Source of the DNA: Phytophthora quininea
Taxonomy: Eukaryota; Oomycota; Peronosporomycetes; Peronosporales; Peronosporaceae
Assembly: GCA_011947345.1 (NCBI GenBank)
Contig: JAAVTG010000597.1
Location: forward strand, 48,883 to 112,882
Direction: 5' to 3'
Length of the DNA: 64,000 nucleotides
Below the pieces are notes generated by a model. The model was not told the DNA's origin. It worked only from the letters and a program-made list of their open reading frames with translations, and ran no database searches. How positions within the stretch are numbered: position 1 is the stretch's first letter; each line of letters begins with the position of its first letter. The translations under genes were made by a program, and so were the position numbers. Positions 21,873 through 31,513 of this stretch are shown piece by piece.

Positions 21873-23196
21873 TCAAATTAACAGTGATCTTGCGTTTTCA
21901 ATTGTCGTTGCTTTCTCTTCGGGGGCGTGCCGAGAACGGCACAAATGAAAGTTGGTATTACAGCGCCCCCGCTGCCAGGGTGTGGCGTGGCGCGGGGATA
22001 CCCCAATACGTTGCTGTGGTGCCGGCTTGACAATCATTTGCTGGGCCATTCTGGACGATAACCGACTCCCAATGCGAGTGTATCGTTCTACCGCATCAGA
22101 CTTCCACCTCCCGAATAATTTCACCGCTAGGCCGTCGAATCCAGCATTGAAGAGTGCTGTAGCACCACCGCTACGAAGTGAATGTGAACCATATCTCACT
22201 GGAGACTGCCCTGCTTGTTCAGCCGCAAGTTTGATGGCCTGAACCATATCACGCACTTGCAAGTTGGTGGACGCGTCGATTTTGCACAACAGTGTGCTGG
22301 CTGCAACTCCTAGAGACTTGTGATGCTGCACCAGGAACCAAGCTGCTAGCACTGGACAACACCAGTTCTGACCCGATCGTTCTAGTCTGCGTAGCGCACC
22401 TTGGCCGAATTGGTCATTTTTGCTACCTCTAAATCGAATAATGACAGCCACAACCTTTTCAAGCTCATTGATTTCGCGCTCGTCGGACCCAACAAATTTC
22501 ACATCTTCTCGCTGCAGTGCGTAATGTTTAGTGGTTGAGCTGACCGCCAGATACTCCGATCTTCTCAAAGAAAGAAGAAACCCAGCACCGAAGCCCCCAA
22601 ATGACTCGGTGCTGGGTTTTTGCGAAGTCGAGAGATTGGTGCAGTCGCTTAAGGATATTAACTGTGACCGGTTGTTTGGGGTTGCTGGGTGGTTCCGTCC
22701 GCCGCATACCGGTGACTGCGAGCTGGTGCCCAGGGAGTAACCCGACTCCGTATCCGAGCATTCTGCGATGATGCCACGAGATATGAGAGATTTTGGAGAG
22801 GATGGTATTGGTATGAATGTTTTCTCGGGTTTTCAGGTAACCATTCGGAGAAATTAAGCTGCTGGCACCACTTAGACTACTGGACCCATGTACTGTTGTA
22901 CTTTGTTGCGGACGACGTGGCCAGCGACTGGGTTTGAAGCTGCTCGAGAAGTTAGTGTAGAGTTTTCTGCAGTTCGGTAGAATCGGTACCTGCTTCCAGC
23001 AAGAGGAGAAGTTAGACCATGAGGAATTATGGGGTTCGGTCCAAGCTCGAGATGCTGCATCGGCCATGGAGTTTCTAGCTCCAGGTATATGATCCACCGA
23101 TACCCTTAGGTTAAAATAGGCTTCAGCCAGGCCGATGCACCGATTGATTTCTTGACTGAACGAATTCTTAGAGTGCAGTTTGTTGCACCAAGACAC
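21873..23196 (-). pseudogene. RNase H and tyrosine recombinase region, copy 1
   Basis: The recombinase part (21873-22568) keeps RRSEYL, HSLRSGGA, KLFGRW and the nucleophile in VERYTRI. The adjoining frame (22528-23196) keeps the RNase H end DHIPGARNSMADAASR. Small deletions relative to copy 2 separate the frames, so the recombinase N terminus is not continuous. Catalytic residues are intact but the gene is not. Confidence 0.8.
22578..22619. repeat. Perfect 14-base inverted repeat inside the recombinase region
   Basis: Arms AAACCCAGCACCGA (22578-22591) and TCGGTGCTGGGTTT (22606-22619) are separated by 14 bases. The same structure occurs in copy 2 near 28157-28198. Confidence 0.85.
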
Positions 23197-24056
23197 GGCT
23201 GACGTGTTGTCACTCCAGCAATTGTCTTTCCTTCAGCCAGTTGATTCCACTTGGACCCCCAAGTCCACAGTGCCAGCGCGATGCATAAATGCTCTCTTAC
23301 GTTGATTGAGAATTTTGCTGCCGTGGTTACCGCTTCCTTTACCAGTTTCTCTTCATCGTGGTCAAATTCCAACTGTATAAATTCGTTTGAAGCCGGATCG
23401 AGGACTGCCAAGCCAATATCCGATGCATCCATCAGTAGTACGACGTCAGGATTTGGCAAGGTCCCGAACATTGCTAGCGGAAGTTCCGCAAGACAGCCGT
23501 GGTGCAGAATTTGTTGGAACCAGAGTAAATCTGCTGTCGCGCCTTGTGACAATCGAATTCTACCGAACCGCGGCGCATTTGTGCACAGCCCTTGTAGGCG
23601 CTGGTAGAATGGTTTCGCCGTCCTTAAGCAGATTGCAACATGCCTAAGCGACCCAAGAGCTTTGTTAAGTTCTGTCTTTGACGCGGTGCCAAGCTTAAGT
23701 AGTCCTTCAACGCGAAGTCGAGCCTTGGCTATTTTATCATTTGGTATTGACACTGTTCGACGAACTGTGTTCCAGAGCAGACCCAGAGCTACAATTTCGG
23801 TACACCATTCGGAGAACTTGGCTTCATTTATTGACCTTGGGCCCAAGACGGCTAGCATAGCATGGCGCAACGTTGCTTCGGCCAGGTGTAGTCTATCCTC
23901 GATATCGGGTTCGACTAGTACATGGTCGTCGACCCATTCGTAAGGGAAAAATGGGTCATCATCATCCGAATCTGAGACCGAAGCGGGGAGTTTGTGCCCA
24001 TCAGCCAAGATATCGCTCGCCCAAATAAAGCGTAGCACGGTGGTGAGCCTGCCCAT
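23106..24056 (-). pseudogene. RT palm and RNase H start, copy 1
   Basis: Contains the RT catalytic box YEWVDDHVLVEPD, thumb residues (LNKALGSLRHVAI) and the start of the RNase H region (VVLLMDASDIGLAVLD). The frame is lost near 23219, where about 10 bases present in copy 2 are missing. It overlaps the upstream RT frame by about 140 bases in a different phase. Confidence 0.8.
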
Positions 24057-25627
24057 CCAAATGGCGCTGCCATATCGATGATAGCAACTCCTAATTCCTT
24101 GACACTCGCTGCCATCCTAAAAACCTGATTGGCACGAGTTCGGAGGTGTCGAAAAGCACCTTTAACATCACCTTTGAGAATGCGAATACGACCTGCATAG
24201 CCATGAGTTGCGAGATACTCTATGCGCTGAGCTATGACAGCCACGGAGGCATATCGCACTTTTGGAACGGACTCGGCGACGAATGCAGAATTAACTGATG
24301 CGTTTTTCGGGAACGACAAGTCATGAATCACGCGGACTTCCTCATTCGGATCTGCACCTTTCTTTTCGACAGCACCGAGAGGACTACATATTACTTCTGG
24401 CCAGCGGTCCAGGATGTCAAGTTCGACAACCATGTACTGGCCTGAGTCTTGGCCCTCCCTAATACTCCGTGTGACTGCACGTAGGTATCGCAGACAGGAG
24501 CCATGATTTTTGTGAGGAGGACGGCATGGCTTTGGACCTATTTTCCACTCGACATCGATTCCAAATTCTGCAATCTGGATGAGATGGTCAAGATGAGGAT
24601 ATCCGTGAAGGACTATTTGTAGCCTTTTTGAGTCCAACCCTTTGCTTGGTCTGTTGTCAACGTGATTTTCACCACGAAAGAATCTAGTGGCTTCTTCTAG
24701 ACACCAGCCTCTGGAGCGGATAATCTCTGATAGTGACTGACTTGCTTTCTGATCGACATCGTATAGAATCTCATCAGTCCTACGAGTGCGCACGTAGCCG
24801 AATCGCCTCTGCGAGACTGAGATTCTGCATTCAGCCCGAAGAAGCTCCTCTTCCAATTGTTCTTGGATGAATTTTGCTGACTTCATCGACAAAGGCGGGA
24901 ATCTCGTGGTTCTGGTTAAGAACTCGGTTGCGGGACTGTGAAGGCCCCTTGGTTGCGAGAGCTGACCCTCGACGATATCGTCATGTGTCTGGTGCTTTAT
25001 AAGTAAACAAGGTCTCGTCAAACAGTCCGTTGCACGACCAGTACACGCGCTAATACGTGTGACCGGCCCATCAGCCCCGACTTTGGTGCACGTGCTAGTG
25101 TTTGACTTACTCTTTGTTGACTTGCAATGACCATGGCACGGTCTCAGTAAACGCCCACTCTCGCGTCCAGCGATCTCTTCAGCTTGCGATTGCGATAAAT
25201 CGAATCGCACTGACTTTGATCCGGCGCGGGTCTTAGCGTCCACCTTACTCTGTGCTTGTTCAGAATGGTCAATTGTACACGGTCTCAACGAACGCCCACT
25301 CTCGCATCCAGCATTTGCCTCAGTTTGTGAGTTCGACGAGTCGCCTCGTACTGACTTTGAATGTGAGCGGGTCTTAGCGTTCATCTTACTCTGTGTTTGA
25401 ATGTGGCGCGGCTTGCATGGTCTCGAGCCCAAGATCTCCGGTCCAGTGTCCTTGCCTTCCGTCTCGGATAGAGACGGAGAGGAAGTTTGGTGTTGAAGAT
25501 ATGTAAGGCTCTTACGCTGTGCGCATCGAATTTCTTTACCAGTACATCGTTTTAAGCTCATCACCGCGTGTTGCTCGGGTGTGTACGTGCATGGTTGCGC
25601 TGATACTGGACTCTGAGGTGGACGCAC
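23915..25627 (-). CDS. Linker and RT fingers/palm, copy 1
   Basis: A 570-codon frame, unbroken here but split in copy 2. The first half is a Ser/Thr/Lys-rich linker with 47-residue tandem repeats (each with SKSVR and ESGR-LRPC). The second half is reverse transcriptase: AVEKKGADPNEEVRVIHDLSF, ILKGDVKGAFRHL and MAAPFGWAGSPPCYALFG. The catalytic WVDD lies in the -1 frame downstream. No ATG marks the start; it is probably made as part of a larger polyprotein. Confidence 0.8.
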   Translation of the reverse strand: MRPPQSPVSAQPCTYTPEQHAVMSLKRCTGKEIRCAQRKSLTYLQHQTSSPSLSETEGKDTGPEILGSRPCKPRHIQTQSKMNAKTRSHSKSVRGDSSNSQTEANAGCESGRSLRPCTIDHSEQAQSKVDAKTRAGSKSVRFDLSQSQAEEIAGRESGRLLRPCHGHCKSTKSKSNTSTCTKVGADGPVTRISACTGRATDCLTRPCLLIKHQTHDDIVEGQLSQPRGLHSPATEFLTRTTRFPPLSMKSAKFIQEQLEEELLRAECRISVSQRRFGYVRTRRTDEILYDVDQKASQSLSEIIRSRGWCLEEATRFFRGENHVDNRPSKGLDSKRLQIVLHGYPHLDHLIQIAEFGIDVEWKIGPKPCRPPHKNHGSCLRYLRAVTRSIREGQDSGQYMVVELDILDRWPEVICSPLGAVEKKGADPNEEVRVIHDLSFPKNASVNSAFVAESVPKVRYASVAVIAQRIEYLATHGYAGRIRILKGDVKGAFRHLRTRANQVFRMAASVKELGVAIIDMAAPFGWAGSPPCYALFGRAISWLMGTNSPLRSQIRMMMTHFSLTNGSTTMY

Positions 25628-25648
25628 AACCGATCTACCCTCGGCGAG

Positions 25649-25858
25649 TCACAGGCGCTTATGTTCGTTCTTCAGACCGCCAAAGCGCTTTTTGATTTCT
25701 GCCTTGACAATATCTGGAAGTTTCTTAGGGATGAAGTGGGCTCGATCATGAGGGCATTCATCACCTTCTCCAGCGCAGCCGTCATTGGACAGGAATCGCA
25801 TGCAGACCTGTCGCGTTTCATGAGTTCCTGGATCCGTTTGAGCTGGCAGACGCTTCAA
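25649..25858 (-). CDS. CCCH zinc finger at the gag end, copy 1
   Basis: A short frame overlapping the gag end contains VCMRFLSNDG-C-AGEGDE-C-PHDRAH, a C-x8-C-x6-C plus His finger like that of the element at 5.7-13.2 kb. It is probably the nucleocapsid-like tail of gag, reached by a frame change shared with copy 2. Confidence 0.65.
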   Translation of the reverse strand: MKRLPAQTDPGTHETRQVCMRFLSNDGCAGEGDECPHDRAHFIPKKLPDIVKAEIKKRFGGLKNEHKRL

Positions 25859-27254
25859 TACATGTCGAGGAATAAATCCTGTCTTTTTTGCTACTGCGAT
25901 TGGTTTGATCTCGAGGAACCGCGTTGGTCGATTCGGCTGCTGATAGAGCAGTTGCAGACGACATACCGTTGCGAATGGTATCTACTTGACGATGAACCTT
26001 AACGAACATGATATCCCTTAGTAATCGATCTTCCGTTGTGCAGCGCGATTTAACATTGGTCATGTCCTCGTCGGTCTCCACCGCCCCACGAACATCTTCG
26101 AGCACGTCATTGACCCAGTACACTAGAGACGGAAGCTCGGCCAAACCCCATGACACGCGCATCAGTGTTTCCTCGATAAATGCGATAATGCATTCCACCA
26201 GCTCAACCAACTCGACACAGCAGTACTCGCTGGTGAATGTAAGCAGCACTTTGGCATTGTCGACAACTTCTTCAATGCTTGACGGAGGCCGAGCAGCTGT
26301 AAATTCAGCCGACGCAGACAAGTTATCGAAATTAGAGCCACCAGTTTGAAGCCATGCCATTCTCTCATCAGGTGAAAAGCGTGCAAAGTGACAAATGGAA
26401 AGTCCACAGGAACCAAACTGAATGTCATACAGTCGCGTACACACTCCCGGCAACGGTTTGAACTTGACGAACTCAGACCGAACCAAACTTTTGCAAAATA
26501 GGATTGCATGCTTACCTTTGTGCTTCGCAGATGTGATACATTCATGCACACGCTGCTGATCTTCACGAGGGCAAAACGCGTATTTCGACGGCTTTCCGAT
26601 TTTCGTGTCTGTAACCCGTCTCGCAGGTGGAAGACTGTGAAGGACATTATCCGCTTCTCGGATGGGAGTGTTCTGTGTTCGATTCGAGGCTTGACGAACT
26701 TCAAGGAAACGATTTAACAGGTCAGGATCATCACTTAGCTTCTCCACGATCAGAGCGTCTTGGTCGAGGGCCGTGCGCCGTCGTTTTGGTGGAGCGCTAA
26801 CTTCTTCGTTATCAACCACAATAGGTGTGCTGGACCGTTTAGAGCCTCGCGCTTGTTCTGATGCCCCAAGTTCAGCTCCGTCGTCAGCTTGAGCTGAAAT
26901 TTCTTCATCATCATCTACAAAAGGATCGAACAATGCATCGGCCAAACGCGGAGACCGCATTCTATCACTTCTGCTGATACGTTGAGTACGGCCACTTGCA
27001 GGGCGATAGAACGTTGTTCCAACAGAGCTGGGTACCGGTTCAAACTCCCCGTCGACGAAATGGGCAAAGTCCAATGCATGCTGAAGCGTAAATTCGCACG
27101 CTTGCCCCGTAGTTGGGTCAGTCCATTGACACAATTGGGTCGGCAGAGGGCGGCAGCTCTCTGACATTAGACCGTCGAGGACCACCGACAACACATTAGA
27201 TCCCAGCGCACCGTTTCTTCCCAGGACCCGATCCAGAATGGTGTCTTTAACTTC
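25818..27254 (-). pseudogene. Gag-like ORF, copy 1, truncated
   Basis: Same protein as copy 2's gag (31473-33332) from the stretch EVKDTILDRVLGRNG onward. The first 142 or so residues are lost at 27254, where sequence switches to the B repeat of copy 2. Includes a basic patch (PPKRRRTALD), possibly a nuclear signal. No enzymatic domain is recognised. Confidence 0.75.
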
Positions 27255-27350
27255 TTTCAATTGTCGTTGCTTTCTCTTCGGGGCGTGCCGAGAACGGCAC
27301 AAATGAAAGTTGGTATTACAGCGCCCCCGCTGCCAGGGTGTGGCGTGGCG
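27255..27350. repeat. Split direct repeat B2, copy 2
   Basis: About 96 bases beginning TTTCAATTGTCGTTGC; also found at 27475-27571 and 21896-21992. This copy has one G fewer. Confidence 0.9.
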
Positions 27351-27352
27351 GG

Positions 27353-27474
27353 TTAGACGCGAGAGAGAAATCTGAAACTAACGAGCAGGAACTACCTACG
27401 GCTTCGTGCGTTGGTTTCATCTTGCGCTGTCTTCCTTGAAAAGCTATTTTCGCGCTCTTGCTCGAAAATTCCCA
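27353..27474. repeat. Split direct repeat A2, copy 2
   Basis: About 122 bases ending CTCGAAAATTCCCAT; partner of 33393-33516. Confidence 0.9.
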
Positions 27475-29713
27475 TTTCAATTGTCGTTGCTTTCTCTTCG
27501 GGGGCGTGCCGAGAACGGCACAAATGAAAGTTGGTATTACAGCGCCCCCGCTGCCAGGGTGTGGCGTGGCGCGGGGATACCCCAATACGTTGCTGTGGTG
27601 CCGGCTTGACAATCATTTGCTGGGCCATTCTGGACGATAACCGACTCCCAATGCGAGTGTATCGTTCTACCGCATCAGACTTCCACCTCCCGAATAATTT
27701 CACCGCTAGGCCGTCGAATCCAGCATTGAAGAGTGCTGTAGCACCACCGCTACGAAGTGAATGTGAACCATATCTCACTGGAGACTGCCCTGCTTGTTCA
27801 GCCGCAAGTTTGATAGCCTGAACCATATCACGCACTTGCAAGTTGGTGGACGCGTCGATTTTGCACAACAGTGTGCTGGCTGCAACTCCTAGAGACTTGT
27901 GATGCTGCACCAGGAACCAAGCTGCTAGCACTGGACAACACCAGTTCTGACCCGATCGTTCTAGTCTGCGCAGGGCACCTTGGCCGAATTGGTCATTTTT
28001 GCTACCTCTAAATCGAATAATGACAGCCACAACCTTTTCAAGCTCATTGATTTCGCGCTCGTCGGACCCAACAAATTTCACATCTTCTCGCTGCAGTGCG
28101 TAATGTTTAGTGGTTGAGCCGACCGCCAGATACTCCGATCTTCTTAAAAGAAAGAAGAAACCCAGCACCGAAGCCCCCAAATGACTCGGTGCTGGGTTTT
28201 GCGAAGTCGAGAGATTGGTGCAGTCGCTTAAGGATATTAACTGTGACCGGTTGTTTGGGGTTGCTGGGTGGTTCCGTCCGCCGCATACCGGTGACTGCGA
28301 GCTGGTGCCCAGGGAGTAACCCGACTCCGTATCCGAGCATTCTGCGATGATGCCACGAGATATGAGAGATTTTGGAGAGGATGGTATTGGCAGAATTCCC
28401 AGTTCCCGAGTTGTTCCACCCGTATCTCCATGAGTAAACGGCGAATAGTGCGAGCTGGTATGAATGTTTTCTCGGGTTTTCAGGTAACCATTCGGAGAAA
28501 TTAAGCTGCTGGCACCACTTAGACTACTGGACCCATGTACTGTTGTACTTTGTTGCGGACGACGTGGCCAGCGACTGGGTTTGAAGCTGCTCGAGAAGTT
28601 AGTGTAGAGTTTTCTGCAGTTCGGTAGAATCGGTACCTGCTTCCAGCAAGAGGAGAAGTTAGACCATGAGGAATTATGGGGTTCGGTCCAAGCTCGAGAT
28701 GCTGCATCGGCCATGGAGTTTCTAGCTCCAGGTATATGATCCACCGATACCCTTAGGTTAAAATAGGCTTCAGCCAGGCCGATGCACCGATTGATTTCTT
28801 GACTGAACGAATTCTTAGAGTGCAGTTTGTTGCACCAAGACACGGCTGACGTGTTGTCACTCCAGCATTTGATGTGGATTGTCTTTCCTTCAGCCAGTTG
28901 ATTCCACTTGGACCCCCAAGTCCACAGTGCCAGCGCGATGCATAAATGCTCTCTTACGTTGATTGAGAATTTTGCTGCCGTGGTTACCGCTTCCTTTACC
29001 AATTTCTCTTCATCGTGGTCAAATTCCAACTGTATAAATTCGTTTGAAGCCGGATCGAGGACTGCCAAGCCAATATCCGATGCATCCATCAGTAGTACGA
29101 CGTCAGGATTTGGCAAGGTCCCGAACATTGCTAGCGGAAGTTCCGCAAGACAGCCGTGGTGCAGAATTTGTTGGAACCAGAGTAAATCTGCTGTCGCGCC
29201 TTGTGACAATCGAATTCTACCGAACCGCGGCGCATTTGTGCACAACCCTTGTAGGCGCTGGTAGAATGGTTTCGCCGTCCTTAAGCAGATTGCAACATGC
29301 CTAAGCGACCCAAGAGCTTTGTTAAGTTCTGTCTTTGACGCGGTGCCAAGCTTAAGTAGTCCTTCAACGCGAAGTCGAGCCTTGGCTATTTTATCATTTG
29401 GTATTGACACTGTTCGACGAACTGTGTTCCAGAGCAGACCCAGAGCTACAATTTCGGTACACCATTCGGAGAACTTGGCTTCATTTATTGACCTTGGGCC
29501 CAAGACGGCTAGCATAGCATGGCGCAACGTTGCTTCGGCCAGGTGTAGTCTATCCTCGATATCGGGTTCGACTAGTACATGGTCGTCGACCCATTCGTAA
29601 GGGAAAAATGGGTCATCATCATCCGAATCTGAGACCGAAGCGGGGAGTTTGTGCCCATCAGCCAAGATATCGCTCGCCCAAATAAAGCGTAGCACGGTGG
29701 TGAGCCTGCCCAT
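27392..29713 (-). CDS. RT palm - RNase H - tyrosine recombinase, copy 2
   Basis: A 773-codon open frame. Order: RT catalytic YEWVDDHVL (about residue 40), thumb, RNase H (LLMDASDIGLAV; WSDNTSAVSW; DHIPGARNSMADAASR), then the recombinase with FFFLLRRSEYL (Arg), HSLRSGGA (His-x-x-Arg), KLFGRW and the nucleophile Tyr in VERYTRI. All recombinase catalytic positions are present. The ORF ends inside A2. The first ATG lies within RT, so translation must come from the upstream frame by frameshifting, or this copy carries a lesion. Confidence 0.88.
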   Translation of the reverse strand: MGRLTTVLRFIWASDILADGHKLPASVSDSDDDDPFFPYEWVDDHVLVEPDIEDRLHLAEATLRHAMLAVLGPRSINEAKFSEWCTEIVALGLLWNTVRRTVSIPNDKIAKARLRVEGLLKLGTASKTELNKALGSLRHVAICLRTAKPFYQRLQGLCTNAPRFGRIRLSQGATADLLWFQQILHHGCLAELPLAMFGTLPNPDVVLLMDASDIGLAVLDPASNEFIQLEFDHDEEKLVKEAVTTAAKFSINVREHLCIALALWTWGSKWNQLAEGKTIHIKCWSDNTSAVSWCNKLHSKNSFSQEINRCIGLAEAYFNLRVSVDHIPGARNSMADAASRAWTEPHNSSWSNFSSCWKQVPILPNCRKLYTNFSSSFKPSRWPRRPQQSTTVHGSSSLSGASSLISPNGYLKTRENIHTSSHYSPFTHGDTGGTTRELGILPIPSSPKSLISRGIIAECSDTESGYSLGTSSQSPVCGGRNHPATPNNRSQLISLSDCTNLSTSQNPAPSHLGASVLGFFFLLRRSEYLAVGSTTKHYALQREDVKFVGSDEREINELEKVVAVIIRFRGSKNDQFGQGALRRLERSGQNWCCPVLAAWFLVQHHKSLGVAASTLLCKIDASTNLQVRDMVQAIKLAAEQAGQSPVRYGSHSLRSGGATALFNAGFDGLAVKLFGRWKSDAVERYTRIGSRLSSRMAQQMIVKPAPQQRIGVSPRHATPWQRGRCNTNFHLCRSRHAPEEKATTIEMGIFEQERENSFSRKTAQDETNARSRR
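27475..27571. repeat. Split direct repeat B1, copy 2
   Basis: Partner of 27255-27350, directly joined to A2. Confidence 0.9.
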
Positions 29714-31282
29714 CCAAATGGCGCTGCCATATCGATGATAGCAACTCCTAATTCCTTGACACTCGCTGCCATCCTAAAAACCTGATTGGCACGAGTTCGG
29801 AGGTGTCGAAAAGCACCTTTAACATCACCTTTGAGAATGCGAATACGACCTGCATAGCCATGAGTTGCGAGATACTCTATGCGCTGAGCTATGACAGCCA
29901 CGGAGGCATATCGCACTTTTGGAACGGACTCGGCGACGAATGCAGAATTAACTGATGCGTTTTTCGGGAACGACAAGTCATGAATCACGCGGACTTCCTC
30001 ATTCGGATCTGCACCTTTCTTTTCGACAGCACCGAGAGGACTACATATTACTTCTGGCCAGCGGTCCAGGATGTCAAGTTCGACAACCATGTACTGGCCT
30101 GAGTCTTGGCCCTCCCTAATACTCCGTGTGACTGCACGTAGGTATCGCAGACAGGAGCCATGATTTTTGTGAGGAGGACGGCATGGCTTTGGACCTATTT
30201 TCCACTCGACATCGATTCCAAATTCTGCAATCTGGATGAGATGGTCAAGATGAGGATATCCGTGAAGGACTATTTGTAGCCTTTTTGAGTCCAACCCTTT
30301 GCTTGGTCTGTTGTCAACGTGATTTTCACCACGAAAGAATCTAGTGGCTTCTTCTAGACACCAGCCTCTGGAGCGGATAATCTCTGATAGTGACTGACTT
30401 GCTTTCTGATCGACATCGTATAGAATCTCATCAGTCCTACGAGTGCGCACGTAGCCGAATCGCCTCTGCGAGACTGAGATTCTGCATTCAGCCCGAAGAA
30501 GCTCCTCTTCCAATTGTTCTTGGATGAATTTTGCTGACTTCATCGACAAAGGCGGGAATCTCGTGGTTCTGGTTAAGAACTCGGTTGCGGGACTGTGAAG
30601 GCCCCTTGGTTGCGAGCTGACCCTCGACGATATCGTCATGTGTCTGGTGCTTTATAAGTAAACAAGGTCTCGTCAAACAGTCCGTTGCACGACCAGTACA
30701 CGCGCTAATACGTGTGACCGGCCCATCAGCCCCGACTTTGGTGCACGTGCTAGTGTTTGACTTACTCTTTGTTGACTTGCAATGACCATGGCACGGTCTC
30801 AGTAAACGCCCACTCTCGCGTCCAGCGATCTCTTCAGCTTGCGATTGCGATAAATCGAATCGCACTGACTTTGATCCGGCGCGGGTCTTAGCGTCCGCCT
30901 TACTCTGTGCTTGTTCAGAATGGCCAATTGTACACGGTCTCAACGAACGCCCACTCTCGCATCCAGCATTCGCCTCAGTTTGTGAGTTCGACGAGTCGCC
31001 TCGTACTGACTTTGAATGTGAGCGGGTCTTAGCGTTCATCTTACTCTGTGTTTGAATGTGGCGCGGCTTGCATGGTCTCGAGCCCAAGATCTCCGGTCCA
31101 GTGTCCTTGCCTTCCGTCTCGGATAGAGACGGAGAGGAAGTTTGGTGTTGAAGATATGTAAGGCTCTTACGCTGTGCGCATCGAATTTCTTTACCAGTAC
31201 ATCGTTTTAAGCTCATCACCGCGTGTTGCTCGGGTTTGTACGTGCATGGTTGCGCTGATACTGGACTCTGAGGTGGACGCAC
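29572..31282 (-). pseudogene. Linker and RT fingers, copy 2, split by a 2-base deletion
   Basis: Equivalent to 23915-25627 in copy 1. A 2-base loss near 30616 (GCGAGCTG against GCGAGAGCTG) divides it into 30488-31282 (linker with 47-residue repeats) and 29572-30639 (RT: EEVRVIHDLSF, LKGDVKGAFRHL, APFGWAGSPPCY). Confidence 0.82.
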
Positions 31283-31303
31283 AACCGATCTACCCTCGGC
31301 GAG

Positions 31304-31513
31304 TCACAGGCGCTTATGTTCGTTCTTCAGACCGCCAAAGCGCTTTTTGATTTCTGCCTTGACAATATCTGGAAGTTTCTTAGGGATGAAGTGGGCTCGA
31401 TCATGAGGGCATTCATCACCTTCTCCAGCGCAGCCGTCATTGGACAGGAATCGCATGCAGACCTGTCGCGTTTCATGAGTTCCTGGATCCGTTTGAGCTG
31501 GCAGACGCTTCAA
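31304..31513 (-). CDS. CCCH zinc finger, copy 2
   Basis: Identical in layout to 25649-25858: C-x8-C-x6-C-PHDRAH. It overlaps the gag end in another phase. Confidence 0.65.
   Translation of the reverse strand: MKRLPAQTDPGTHETRQVCMRFLSNDGCAGEGDECPHDRAHFIPKKLPDIVKAEIKKRFGGLKNEHKRL

Larger units (their letters stand above)
21896..27254 (-). mobile_element. DIRS-like retrotransposon, copy 1 (5'-truncated)
   Basis: Nearly identical to copy 2 (27255-33516) in gene order: gag, CCCH finger, RT, RNase H and tyrosine recombinase. It is cut within gag at 27254, where copy 2's outer B repeat begins. It lacks A1, and its 3' end has a single B repeat (21896-21992) instead of B-A-B. Compared with copy 2 it has lost about 66 bases near 22813 and about 10 bases near 23219, and has one-base changes near 22568 and 22619, so the RNase H/recombinase frame is broken. 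Confidence 0.85.

Noticed and set aside
22578..22620. Hairpin plus T run resembling a bacterial terminator
   Set aside because: The window is eukaryotic and the sequence lies inside recombinase coding sequence; kept only as a structural oddity.
29640..29700. Programmed -1 frameshift signal in RT
   Set aside because: I found no X-XXY-YYZ heptamer in the right phase in the overlap, so a signal cannot be claimed.
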